Assembly: GCA_045576455.1 (NCBI GenBank)
Contig: JAZNGM010000004.1
Coordinates: 1 to 64,000 of the forward strand
DNA length: 64,000 bases
Origin: RGIG4034 sp045576455
GTDB lineage: Bacteria > Bacillota > Clostridia > Lachnospirales > Lachnospiraceae
Direction: 5' to 3'
The position numbers were made by a program, and so were the translations under genes. Shown here piece by piece: positions 15,151 through 23,367 of this stretch (the stretch's first letter is position 1; the number at the start of each line of letters is the position of its first letter). Under the pieces are notes generated by a model, which worked only from the letters and a program-made list of their open reading frames with translations, searched no databases and was not told where the DNA came from.

Positions 15151-15621
15151 TTAAAATCTGTAATGAGCGAAAGCCTTGTTAGCTTCAGCCATTTTATGCA
15201 TATCTTCTTTTCTCTTAACAGCTGCGCCTGTGTTGTTAGCAGCGTCTAAGATTTCGTTAGCAAGTCTTTCTTCCATGGTCTTTTCGCCTCTCTTACGAGA
15301 AAACATTGTTAACCAACGAAGAGCTAATGCCTGACGTCTGTCAGCACGTACCTCGATAGGTACCTGATAAGTAGCACCACCGATACGTCTTGCTTTAACT
15401 TCTAAAACCGGCATAATGTTATTCATTGCCTCATCGAAAACTTCGAGAGCTGGCTTAGAAGCCTTTTCTTCTACTCTAGCAAATGCTCCGTAAACAATTT
15501 TCTGTGCAACACCTTTCTTACCATCTAACATAATGTTGTTGATAAGCTTTGTTACAACCTTATTGTTGTATAAAGGATCTGCTAATACATCTCTTTTTGA
15601 AATATGTCCTTTACGTGGCAC
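15151..15621 (-). CDS. rpsG: 30S ribosomal protein S7
   Basis: A 156-residue primary 16S rRNA-binding protein that nucleates the 30S head. The family N-terminus PRKGHISKRDVL, the central VEVKARRIGGATYQVPIEV-type block and the C-terminal HKMAEANKAFAHYRF are intact. The start is GTG after AAGGAGGGAAG. It is separated from rpsL by about 160 bases, an unusually wide gap for these two genes, in which no gene or clear hairpin was seen. Confidence 0.98.
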   Translation of the reverse strand: MPRKGHISKRDVLADPLYNNKVVTKLINNIMLDGKKGVAQKIVYGAFARVEEKASKPALEVFDEAMNNIMPVLEVKARRIGGATYQVPIEVRADRRQALALRWLTMFSRKRGEKTMEERLANEILDAANNTGAAVKRKEDMHKMAEANKAFAHYRF

Positions 15622-15784
15622 GGTTCTTCCCTCCTTATTAAAATGTGACCTTAATCCGGTCAGTTAATAAATCATCGGTACTCACAAATGTAATAAATTG
15701 TGTTCGCGCTGTATTCTAAATCAGAATTCCAACACTACCAAATTAAAATTATGTGGTACTTATAGAACAGAATTAATATCTATC

Positions 15785-16204
15785 CTATTTTGCAGCTTTT
15801 GGTCTCTTAGCTCCGTATTTAGAGCGGGCCTGTTTTCTGTTAGCGACTCCCGCAGTATCAAGTGTACCACGAATAATGTGATATCTTGTACCAGGTAAGT
15901 CTTTAACTCTACCACCTCTGATAAGAACAACGCTATGCTCCTGTAAGTTGTGGCCTTCACCCGGAATGTAGCTTGTTACTTCGATTCCGTTAGAAAGACG
16001 AACTCTGGCAATTTTTCTAAGAGCTGAGTTAGGCTTCTTAGGTGTTGTTGTCTTAACAGCAGTACAAACACCACGTTTCTGAGGAGCTGCTGTATCTGTT
16101 GCTTTCTTATGAAGAGAGTTGTATCCCTTTAAAAGAGCAGGTGCAGTAGACTTCTTAACGGCTGTCTGGCGTCCTTTTTTTACTAACTGGTTAAATGTTG
16201 GCAT
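15785..16204 (-). CDS. rpsL: 30S ribosomal protein S12
   Basis: A 139-residue decoding-centre protein. PKKPNSALRK and GRVKDLPG carry the two lysines whose mutation gives streptomycin resistance; both are wild type here. The loop reads PGEGHNLQEH. It is first in the str operon, with a strong promoter at 16364-16392 and a leader of roughly 150 bases containing a small hairpin (ACCGG-ATTTTT-CCGGT, 16247-16262). In most Firmicutes the gene upstream would be rpoC or a small L7Ae-like gene; here it is an unrelated hydrolase and the polysaccharide locus. Confidence 0.98.
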   Translation of the reverse strand: MPTFNQLVKKGRQTAVKKSTAPALLKGYNSLHKKATDTAAPQKRGVCTAVKTTTPKKPNSALRKIARVRLSNGIEVTSYIPGEGHNLQEHSVVLIRGGRVKDLPGTRYHIIRGTLDTAGVANRKQARSKYGAKRPKAAK

Positions 16205-16363
16205 TCTGTTTCACCTCCTGTATATAAAATGTGATAAATAGTATTACCGGATTTTTCCGGTTTATATCACGAAAAAAACACTCATTTCACGCAATTTCTC
16301 ACTGAAATAGCTTCAGTTTGTTTTTTACACACAAAATAAGCGCATTTTTTCGCATGCTAGATA

Positions 16364-16392
16364 ATTATATATTTGTATTAATTGTTTGTCAA
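16364..16392 (-). promoter_or_regulatory. Consensus sigma-A promoter of the str operon
   Basis: Minus-strand TTGACA (16387-16392), exactly 17 bp, TATAAT (16364-16369): a perfect match to consensus, as expected for ribosomal protein genes. Confidence 0.9.
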
Positions 16393-16465
16393 TCATAAAT
16401 TTAGCGAGTTTTACTGCATTTTAGCAACAAAAAACAGGTTACTGCTTTTCTTCTATTATAAATTA

Positions 16466-17008
16466 TTATAAATAAGGAATAATTGTATCTGCTACCTGCT
16501 TTGCTACAATATTAAATCCTTCTTCCGTAAGATGGATGTGGTCCGGACATATCATGGTATCCGTCTTGCCATCTACGAGCGGGAACAAATCATTAACCGG
16601 AATATTATGCCTCTTTGCCACCTTCTTTAAGATATCATTATATTCAATAATGCCGGATGTATCCGGATTATCTGTCGGCATGGTCGTCGCCATAATAATC
16701 TGTGCCTCAGGATATATTTTATTAATTACGGTAACCATTCTCTCAAGACATGACTCATATTCTTCCGGAAGAGAAAACGGTCTTCCCAGCTGATAATCAT
16801 CTCCCAAATCCCAAAGTCCGTTATTCCAATGGATAACATCAGGCTTTGGCATGCCCGGAATCCAAAATCTGAAAGAGTTCAGCGTATATCCTGCCCAGCG
16901 TCCGTTTTCATTTGGTCCGCTTACCTCAGCCTTTCCTTTTAACAATTCCCGTACCAAGGGTTCATACCCCATCCTTAATGAATCTCCCAATAACATTACC
17001 TGTTTCAT
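16466..17008 (-). CDS. SGNH/GDSL-family hydrolase
   Basis: A 180-residue esterase-type protein. The Ser nucleophile lies in the first block MLLGDSLRMGY; block V-like PDHIHLTEEGF supplies the Asp/His pair, and NNGLWDLGDD stands in for the oxyanion Asn block. No signal peptide is seen, so it is probably cytoplasmic. The ATG at 17008 is chosen because AGAGAGGTG precedes it and the conserved strand starts there; an 18-residue longer reading is less likely. Such enzymes often remove acyl or acetyl groups from carbohydrates, which would fit the neighbouring polysaccharide locus. A hairpin at 17062-17097 separates it from the sugar transferase gene. Confidence 0.85.
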   Translation of the reverse strand: MKQVMLLGDSLRMGYEPLVRELLKGKAEVSGPNENGRWAGYTLNSFRFWIPGMPKPDVIHWNNGLWDLGDDYQLGRPFSLPEEYESCLERMVTVINKIYPEAQIIMATTMPTDNPDTSGIIEYNDILKKVAKRHNIPVNDLFPLVDGKTDTMICPDHIHLTEEGFNIVAKQVADTIIPYL

Positions 17009-17061
17009 AAAAAGCACCTCTCTTCTTAATAATTCAAATAAATAATTCCAACTATAAAACA

Positions 17062-17097
17062 ACCCTGAATGTAAAAGATATCTTCAACATCCAGGGT
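17062..17097 (-). terminator. Probable terminator after the sugar transferase gene
   Basis: ACCCTG-AATGT / ACAT-CCAGGGT forms an interrupted stem. On the minus strand it is followed by TGTTTTATAGTT. It sits between the stop at 17106 and the hydrolase start at 17008. Confidence 0.6.
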
Positions 17098-17105
17098 AAT
17101 GTACG

Positions 17106-18497
17106 TTAATAAGCTCCTTTGCGGTTAAACAATATTCCCACGGTCTTTAGCATAATTTTTATGTCTAACGCAAGTGACCATGTATCAATATACTCTACAT
17201 CAAGTTCAACAATCTCATCGAAGTTATCAATCTTGCTTCTGCCGTTAACCTGCCACATACCGGTAATTCCCGGCTTAATGCTGATTCTCCTCCACTGATT
17301 ACGTTGATACTTCTCAACTTCATCCAGCGTCGGCGGCCTGGTTCCCACAAGGCTCATATTGCCGATTAACACGTTAAAGAACTGTGGCAACTCATCAATG
17401 CTCAACTTACGGATAATCTTACCCACACGGGTAATTCTCGGATCATCCTTCATCTTAAACATAACGCCGCCCTTAATCTCGTTCTTTTCCATCAGTTCCT
17501 TTTTACGTTCTTCCGCATCTATGTACATGCTCCGGAATTTGTATATTTTAAAATGACGGCCATTTTGTCCTACTCGCGTCTGTTTAAACATGACCGGCCC
17601 CTTTGAATCCAGCTTAATGGCTATGGCGGCAACCAACATAATAGGCGAAGAAAGTATAATTCCAAAAAGACTTCCTATTATATCAATAATCCGCTTAACC
17701 ACCCTGTCTACACCATTTAAACAAATCGTATGATATGTAATAACCGGGTAGGTTCCGACAGAGCTCACATAACTGTTCGCTTTACGCCTCTTATAAATAT
17801 CTACAATTAATCGTGCCGTCACACCCATATCTATGCAAATATCAAGATAATGCTGTATGTAATCAAGCGTATTATCATTCTTCTGCATAATATATACCTG
17901 GTCTATATTATATTCACGTATCAGTTCTTCTAAATCTTCCAGTTTTCCGATATATCCTTCTTCTGATTCCTCTCCGCCCATACTGATGTAACCTACGCAA
18001 TCAATCTGGATACTGGTCTTATCAAGAAAATATCTGAACTTATTAAATGCAGGAATTTTACCTACAAATGCTGTTCTCGGAATGTTTTTCAAAAGATGAC
18101 GTTCCAAAAATCTTCTAAACAACAAAACATTCAGGCAAATCATAATGTAGCATATGATGAGAAAAATCAAAAACGGCTTTGGCTCAATCAAATGTCCGTC
18201 CGTACAATATAAAATAGCAAATATTGATACCGTCGCCATTAAAAATGAACGTGTTGATTTTCTCTGTATTCTGTCCAAGTAGTAAAATGTCGTGATATTG
18301 TATACTCTCGACTCTTTATTGGCCAATATGTATATCAATGAAAAAAGAGCAACCAATACAAGAAGATTAATCCCTTCCTGCTTGTCCATCATATCAAAAC
18401 ATATCAGCACGCTACCTGCATAACAGAACAGAATAATTGCTATATCTAAAAATATCTGCTGAACATTTGTGTTAGCACCTATATTAGTCTTATTCAT
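17106..18497 (-). CDS. Polyprenyl-phosphate sugar-1-phosphate transferase (priming enzyme)
   Basis: A 463-residue membrane enzyme of the WbaP/CpsE type that starts polysaccharide synthesis by moving sugar-1-phosphate onto undecaprenyl phosphate. Four or so N-terminal membrane helices (about 12-125) and a Rossmann-like middle domain (about 130-240) precede a membrane helix (about 265-295) and the catalytic domain. That domain shows KFRSM, DPRITRVGKIIRKLSIDELPQ, NMSLVGTRPP and GITGMWQVNGRS. It has its own promoter (18550-18578) and is separated from the main locus by a terminator, so its expression may be set independently. The sugar donor cannot be told. Confidence 0.93.
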   Translation of the reverse strand: MNKTNIGANTNVQQIFLDIAIILFCYAGSVLICFDMMDKQEGINLLVLVALFSLIYILANKESRVYNITTFYYLDRIQRKSTRSFLMATVSIFAILYCTDGHLIEPKPFLIFLIICYIMICLNVLLFRRFLERHLLKNIPRTAFVGKIPAFNKFRYFLDKTSIQIDCVGYISMGGEESEEGYIGKLEDLEELIREYNIDQVYIMQKNDNTLDYIQHYLDICIDMGVTARLIVDIYKRRKANSYVSSVGTYPVITYHTICLNGVDRVVKRIIDIIGSLFGIILSSPIMLVAAIAIKLDSKGPVMFKQTRVGQNGRHFKIYKFRSMYIDAEERKKELMEKNEIKGGVMFKMKDDPRITRVGKIIRKLSIDELPQFFNVLIGNMSLVGTRPPTLDEVEKYQRNQWRRISIKPGITGMWQVNGRSKIDNFDEIVELDVEYIDTWSLALDIKIMLKTVGILFNRKGAY

Positions 18498-18549
18498 ATA
18501 AAGCGTTCCTGTTTCCGGTTTCTATTTTTAATTAATGTCCCCTAAAAAT

Positions 18550-18578
18550 AATATACTCACTTTTATACAATCACGCAA
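18550..18578 (-). promoter_or_regulatory. Promoter of the priming sugar transferase
   Basis: Minus-strand TTGCGT (18573-18578), 17 bp, TATATT (18550-18555), about 50 bases upstream of the ATG at 18497. Confidence 0.6.
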
Positions 18579-18580
18579 GC

Positions 18581-18619
18581 AAAAAAAAAAGAAGAGCCCA
18601 CATAAATGAACTCTTCTTA
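18581..18619 (-). terminator. Strong rho-independent terminator of the Cys-rich peptide unit
   Basis: AAGAAGAG / CTCTTCTT stem followed on the minus strand by ten T residues (plus-strand A-run 18581-18590). It ends the transcript carrying the two Cys-rich peptide genes. Confidence 0.9.
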
Positions 18620-18642
18620 CATTATCATAATAACCGAAAATT

Positions 18643-18936
18643 TTACCAACCGTTTGTATTCCACTTGTTATCAGGATTCATACCTGCAACTTCCCATGAT
18701 GGTTTAAATACACCGTCAAAATTACAAGCACTTACTCCACAATAACCCCAGTTGGCATTACAACCTTCACAGCCTCTTGACATCATATCAGCGCCACCCG
18801 AATAATTAGTCGGATGAAAAACGCCCTTCATATATACGCTTTGACATTTTCTGCCAAATTCACCGGATGCTGTGTTAACAGTTTCAAGTACTTCAATCGA
18901 AGATTTCTTTATCTCCGGTTTCTGATAGTTTATCAT
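18643..18936 (-). CDS. Small Cys-rich peptide with leader-like N-terminus (2)
   Basis: A 97-residue peptide beginning MINYQKPEIKKSS; the ATG at 18936 follows AGGGGG with an 8-base gap and is preferred over the ATG at 18966. A leader-like region (1-26) with the pattern YxxPE...TVNTASGE is followed by a Gly/Asn/Trp-rich core with clustered cysteines, including CEGC and CGVSAC. No membrane segment or classical signal peptide is visible. The pattern resembles precursors of ribosomally made, modified peptides, but no known class can be assigned. It starts 33 bases after its sister gene and the pair ends at a strong terminator. No maturase lies beside it; PqqD-, HprK- and ABC-type genes lie about 18 kb away. 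Confidence 0.65.
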   Translation of the reverse strand: MINYQKPEIKKSSIEVLETVNTASGEFGRKCQSVYMKGVFHPTNYSGGADMMSRGCEGCNANWGYCGVSACNFDGVFKPSWEVAGMNPDNKWNTNGW

Positions 18937-18969
18937 AAATTTTCCCCCTAACCCATCAGAAAACATTTA

Positions 18970-19197
18970 TTATTTTCCGTTTAAAGCAATTCCGTCAGAA
19001 CCTTTACACTTGTAACCTAAAACGATCCAGTATTTATTTGGGCAGTTATCACATGCTGATGAACCATCCCATGTATATCTTCTTGATGCTTTAGGGCAAA
19101 CAAATGCTTCCTTAGAAACTTCTTCACCTGATAATAATGCAACGTTCTCCATTTTTTCTGTGTTTTCGCTAACTTCTGGTCTTACATAATTTTTCAT
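18970..19197 (-). CDS. Small Cys-rich peptide with leader-like N-terminus (1)
   Basis: A 75-residue peptide starting MKNYVRPEVSEN, with AAGGAGAA just before the ATG. The N-terminal third shares YxxPE and LLSGEE with its downstream sister (a double leader pattern ending in SG-E), while the core has four cysteines spaced C-x14-C-x2-C-x10-C in a Trp/Tyr/Lys-rich context. The two cores are not alike, which is typical of precursor peptides sharing one modification machinery, but this is inference. It is first in a two-gene unit that begins just past the end of the polysaccharide operon. Confidence 0.65.
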   Translation of the reverse strand: MKNYVRPEVSENTEKMENVALLSGEEVSKEAFVCPKASRRYTWDGSSACDNCPNKYWIVLGYKCKGSDGIALNGK

Positions 19198-19265
19198 TCC
19201 AAATTCTCCTTCAAAAATAAATTGTTATTTGTAATTGATGATGTTAGCTTACATCGAATCCATAT

Positions 19266-19297
19266 TTGTTACAAGCTTTCTAACAAAATTGTAACAA
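19266..19297. repeat. 9-bp inverted repeat before the Cys-rich peptide unit
   Basis: TTGTTACAA (19266-19274) and TTGTAACAA (19289-19297) are a perfect dyad, immediately after the GT2 stop and about 70 bases before the first peptide ATG. There is no U-run on the minus strand, so it is either a weak terminator of the polysaccharide operon or an operator for the peptide genes. Confidence 0.5.
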
Positions 19298-19299
19298 TA

Positions 19300-20292
19300 T
19301 TACTTATGAAGGATTTTCTTTGCAACTTTTTTAACCTGTGTCTTCCACATGTTTTTTCGCACATCACGGTACTTCTTACCAAAAGTTATCGTAGTATCCC
19401 TATTTATATATTCACCATACCGTTGCAACATCTGCTTATAAAGCTTTATCTGGACTCTTGCTTCCTTCGTACGGCCCTTAGCCTTTACATATAAGCGAAG
19501 CACTTTAAGATATTCTTCAAAATATCTTCTTACCAAAAGCTCCATAAATTCGCGGTCTGCATTATCACTGAAATATTGTACTCTTTCAAGTAACGCTTCC
19601 GTTTTATCAAACACGCTCAGCTTGACGTTTGCAATATCCGACATAATACTTCCCTGTCGTTGCGTATAATTATACAATGCTCCCTCATAAAATGCAACTT
19701 TTTTTGAACGATCCAATAGTTTGTACGTTGTAAACTCATCTTCATGAACTTTTCCGGCAGGATACCGCACTCCTTCAAACAGTTCCCTCCGGTATATTTT
19801 TCCATTTGCGACCGTAAGTCTGGTTGCATATTTACCTTCGCATAATTGCATAACTGCTTCTTTTGGATCCCAGACAAAAACCTTCCCAGGCTTTTTCTCT
19901 TCTTCGTCCGGTTTTAATGGCTTGCCTTCTTCATCAACCTTACGGTAATTGCATGCAACCGTATCTGCTCCGTATTTTTCCATAACCGAAAGCAACAATT
20001 CATACATATTCGCCTCCAGGAAATCATCACTGTCCACACAAGCAATCAGCTCTCCTTTTGCTACCTCCAGTGCTACATTTCTTGTAACCGATATTCCCTG
20101 ATTAAGTTGCGATATTACCTTTACCCTTTTATCCACATTCTCATAATGTCTGCATATATCAAGGCTCCCGTCAGTAGAACCATCATTTACCAGTATAACT
20201 TCCAAATCTTTATAGGTCTGTCCCAAAACAGATTCTATGCATTTTACCAAAAACTTTTCCGTATTATATATCGGTATTATTACTGAAATCAT
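19300..20292 (-). CDS. GT2-family glycosyltransferase
   Basis: A 330-residue GT-A fold glycosyltransferase. SVIIPIYNTEKFLVKCIESV opens the nucleotide-binding domain (3-22), VNDGSTDGS follows at about 35, and the metal-binding DSDD is near 88. The C-terminal third is Lys/Arg-rich and probably lies against the membrane. It would add one sugar to a lipid-linked intermediate on the cytoplasmic side. It is the last gene of the long polysaccharide operon. Sugar and linkage cannot be told. Confidence 0.9.
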   Translation of the reverse strand: MISVIIPIYNTEKFLVKCIESVLGQTYKDLEVILVNDGSTDGSLDICRHYENVDKRVKVISQLNQGISVTRNVALEVAKGELIACVDSDDFLEANMYELLLSVMEKYGADTVACNYRKVDEEGKPLKPDEEEKKPGKVFVWDPKEAVMQLCEGKYATRLTVANGKIYRRELFEGVRYPAGKVHEDEFTTYKLLDRSKKVAFYEGALYNYTQRQGSIMSDIANVKLSVFDKTEALLERVQYFSDNADREFMELLVRRYFEEYLKVLRLYVKAKGRTKEARVQIKLYKQMLQRYGEYINRDTTITFGKKYRDVRKNMWKTQVKKVAKKILHK

Positions 20293-20328
20293 ACGTTTCC
20301 CCCTTTCAAACTACAGCTTCCCTTTAGC

Positions 20329-22203
20329 CTAATCCTGATGTAATGCATTATACAATGCCTCACTACTGTCTTGTCTTTTTTTACACTTATCCGTACCAAA
20401 ATCCCGGTTAGAATCGTACACCAACCCAAAATCTTTTCCGGTATAAGCAAACAGACAAAAATTAATTCCATAATCCTTCATAATGCCGATGGTATCATAA
20501 AGCCATTCTTCTCCGCCGTTTTGCATTGCGGAATATGTACAACCGGTTTCATTACATATAACCGGGCGGTTTCTTTCTTGCATTTTAAGCAAATATTCTT
20601 CGAAGTTATGCTCTGTATATTCTTTGATATTTCCGGCAAAACCGGCTTTATACCCTGCAATACTTACGCGTATGGCATCTTTTTCTATAAGCTGTTTAGA
20701 CTTAACCTTCAGGACCACCTGATAATAATGACCGGGCCTCAATACAAACATTCCGTTTTGTGATTTTACGGTTTGCTTTAACACGAAATCCTTTCCGTCA
20801 TCAAATTCTTTAAGGTGCAACGCCATCCGTCCCTCTCCGTCCTCTTCAACTACAACGGTAGCACTTCCGCTTTTTGACCACTTAAATATACTTTCGTTAA
20901 AGTCCGTTGCATAAGCGGTTCCGAGATATTCCTGGTTGCTGTTATATTCATATACCACTATTTCATCAAACCATATCTCATCTTTAGCACGCGCATTGCC
21001 AATCTCCAATTTGATTACGCCGGTATTAACAGACGCGTCTGAAAGAAGTGCCGGTTGCGACTGAAGCGTAAACCACCGGTTTCCGTTTTCCGTCTCATTC
21101 CTTACTTCCGTAACATTAGTCACAAATTTTTCATCACGGACAATGTAAGTTGTTTCATACGGAATATTTTCCCCTTGGTTCTGCATGTTAAAAATAGTCG
21201 GACTGTATGTATGACAATCAAACACAAGATTATCATCTTTTAATCTTAAATACACCGCTCCATCCGGATAGGTACCGCTTGTTTTCCCCGTTTCCCTGTC
21301 ATTAAGCTGAATACTGAATTCTTCGACGCAAATAATATGGTTTTTATCCACTTGGCGTATCGCATCAATAAGTTCCTGCATGTAAGAAGCATATAAATTC
21401 TCGGCTTCCTCACGGGTTCCGTCTATGATAACCATCGGTTCATTCAAAAGGTCATAGGCAAGAATCATCTTTTCATCCGCATAATGTTTTGCTATGCGTA
21501 CCCATGTATCCTTAAATTCATCCCTTTGTGATTTATCCGACCAAAACGAATACGTGGCTTCTTTTTCCCTTATTTGCATGCCGCCCTGACTGGAATGCAT
21601 ATCCAATTCCAGATAAAGTCCGGCTTCTTTTGCCCATTTTAGATTTTCATCAAGCCAAGTAAAAAAATCATCATACCGCGTCATATTATAGGCAATACCA
21701 AAACGGATTGTATTAAATCCCAACGCTTTAATCTCCGCATATGAACTTTCATCCATACAACGGTTGCCCGGTGTAATTTCCGGGTCCCATGTATTATTAT
21801 CCATATTGATACCGGTCATCCTAAATTCATTACCCGTACCTGCATCATATAGCGCCGTACCTTTTACCTTGATATATCCGTTTTCGGTAACGGTATCTGT
21901 ATCCGGTAATTTCTCCGTATCCTGACCGGCATCAGGTTCTACAGGCTTATCCGTTTTGCCTTCTTCCTGCCCATCATTTCCGGCTTCCGGCATTTGATTA
22001 TCATCCGTCTGCTCACCGCCCGCCGGAATATCATCTTCACTTCCTTCACTTACTGCGCTATCATCCGTAACACCCGCCAAACCGGAATCATCCGGTTCTT
22101 TGTTGTTATCCTTATTCTTTAATACTATTATCAGCGAAATAAGTACCAAAAGGCTTACACCTATTACTATTAAGCTACCTAGATAATTTCTTACACGACT
22201 CAT
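20329..22203 (-). CDS. Membrane-anchored GH5-like glycoside hydrolase with an inserted sandwich domain
   Basis: A 624-residue protein: one membrane helix (about 11-28), an acidic Asp/Glu/Gly-rich linker (29-105), then a (beta/alpha)8 glycosidase of family 5 type. TGINMDN, NTIRFGIAYN and the acid/base Glu in DLLNEP (about 260) are visible, and the nucleophile Glu in VICNETG is near 560. Between them, about residues 360-530, sits an extra beta-rich region (WFDEIVVYEYNS..., HYYQVVLKVKS) resembling a carbohydrate-binding sandwich, so the barrel is interrupted. It overlaps the upstream gene by 29 bases. It probably trims or releases the polysaccharide made by this locus on the outer face; the substrate is unknown. 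Confidence 0.85.
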   Translation of the reverse strand: MSRVRNYLGSLIVIGVSLLVLISLIIVLKNKDNNKEPDDSGLAGVTDDSAVSEGSEDDIPAGGEQTDDNQMPEAGNDGQEEGKTDKPVEPDAGQDTEKLPDTDTVTENGYIKVKGTALYDAGTGNEFRMTGINMDNNTWDPEITPGNRCMDESSYAEIKALGFNTIRFGIAYNMTRYDDFFTWLDENLKWAKEAGLYLELDMHSSQGGMQIREKEATYSFWSDKSQRDEFKDTWVRIAKHYADEKMILAYDLLNEPMVIIDGTREEAENLYASYMQELIDAIRQVDKNHIICVEEFSIQLNDRETGKTSGTYPDGAVYLRLKDDNLVFDCHTYSPTIFNMQNQGENIPYETTYIVRDEKFVTNVTEVRNETENGNRWFTLQSQPALLSDASVNTGVIKLEIGNARAKDEIWFDEIVVYEYNSNQEYLGTAYATDFNESIFKWSKSGSATVVVEEDGEGRMALHLKEFDDGKDFVLKQTVKSQNGMFVLRPGHYYQVVLKVKSKQLIEKDAIRVSIAGYKAGFAGNIKEYTEHNFEEYLLKMQERNRPVICNETGCTYSAMQNGGEEWLYDTIGIMKDYGINFCLFAYTGKDFGLVYDSNRDFGTDKCKKRQDSSEALYNALHQD

Positions 22204-23347
22204 ATATTATACCTGCAATTACCTTTGCTCCGTCACCGTTTTCTTTTAACCCAATACGTTCAAAAAATGCTGTGCAATTTTTCTTATAATCTTCTATTGA
22301 AAAAGAAGAAATAATCTCTTCAAGTTCATCTTCATTTACCGCTTTGTCAAACGGTAATTCTTCCATGGTAAAATGAAGTTCCCGTTCTTTTTTCAGATAC
22401 GTCTGATAATCCTTCATCAATAAAAACACCGGCTTCATGGCAAAAGAAAAATCAAACATAACGGCTGAATAATCCGTAATCAAATAATCACTTACAGCTA
22501 AAAGTTCCTGCATATCCGGATAATCCGATGCATTAATTACTTTATCCGTAAACGTAAGCGACTTATAACGGCTGACATCATTAGGATGCAGCCTTACAAG
22601 GCACACACAATCCTTGCCAAACTTTTCACGCAGATTATCTAAGACCCTTGTATAATCAAACGTTATTGCATTAGCATTTTCTTCTTTGCGGAACGTAGGG
22701 GCATATAATAAAAGTTGTAACTTTTTATCTATACCATATCTTTCATATATGCTGTCCTTAAGCCCTTTAGGCGTTTCCATTATGACAGCATTTCGCGGTA
22801 CGCTGCACTTCAGCACTTTTCCCTCGTACCAAAAATGATTTTTGTATATGTCATAACGGAAATCATTATTGGAGTACATAAGGTCGGTCATTGCCGCGTC
22901 ACGCTTTGATTCCTTCACATATTTTTCAGGAAGATTTTCAACCTGCGCCTCATTCTTTTTAAGTCCTAACGTAGAATGCCACGTCTGTATATAAAACTGA
23001 TTCTTTTTCTTCTTAATCTTAAATGAGCTCTTGATATTGTCCACCCACACCTTGGCTGTTGCCATGTGGTATGCCGCTCTTATTGTTCCGTATTTTACCG
23101 GCGTAATTTCCTTCGGCAATGCTGCGTTTATATCCTTTACAAACCAATATAGCTCAAATTCATCCGGGTAGTCTTTAAGAATTTGCAGTGCAATGTACTT
23201 AGGATCATCCCCAAATCCTTTGCCGCCGAAATTATCAAACACTATCTTATTTTTCTTAACCGGAAACAACCTTACAAGGTTATTAAATGTCGCCCTATAC
23301 ATACGGTAAGGTAACGAATATCTGATTCTATCTTTTATGGAAGCCAT
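22175..23347 (-). CDS. CDP-glycerol glycerophosphotransferase family protein
   Basis: A 390-residue TagB/TagF-like enzyme. Landmarks are GDDPKYIALQIL, YIQTWHSTLGLKKNEA (catalytic His region), LYAPTFRKEE, VRLHPND and VSDYLITDYSAVMFDFS, all characteristic of polyol-phosphate transferases. A GTG reading from 23356 overlaps the ribosome site GGAAGGTG, so the ATG at 23347 is chosen. It would add glycerol- or ribitol-phosphate units to a lipid-linked or surface glycan. No tag/tar synthesis genes are nearby; here it probably decorates the exopolysaccharide. Confidence 0.88.
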   Translation of the reverse strand: MASIKDRIRYSLPYRMYRATFNNLVRLFPVKKNKIVFDNFGGKGFGDDPKYIALQILKDYPDEFELYWFVKDINAALPKEITPVKYGTIRAAYHMATAKVWVDNIKSSFKIKKKKNQFYIQTWHSTLGLKKNEAQVENLPEKYVKESKRDAAMTDLMYSNNDFRYDIYKNHFWYEGKVLKCSVPRNAVIMETPKGLKDSIYERYGIDKKLQLLLYAPTFRKEENANAITFDYTRVLDNLREKFGKDCVCLVRLHPNDVSRYKSLTFTDKVINASDYPDMQELLAVSDYLITDYSAVMFDFSFAMKPVFLLMKDYQTYLKKERELHFTMEELPFDKAVNEDELEEIISSFSIEDYKKNCTAFFERIGLKENGDGAKVIAGIIYESCKKLSR

Positions 23348-23367
23348 TACAAGCACCTTCCTTTATT

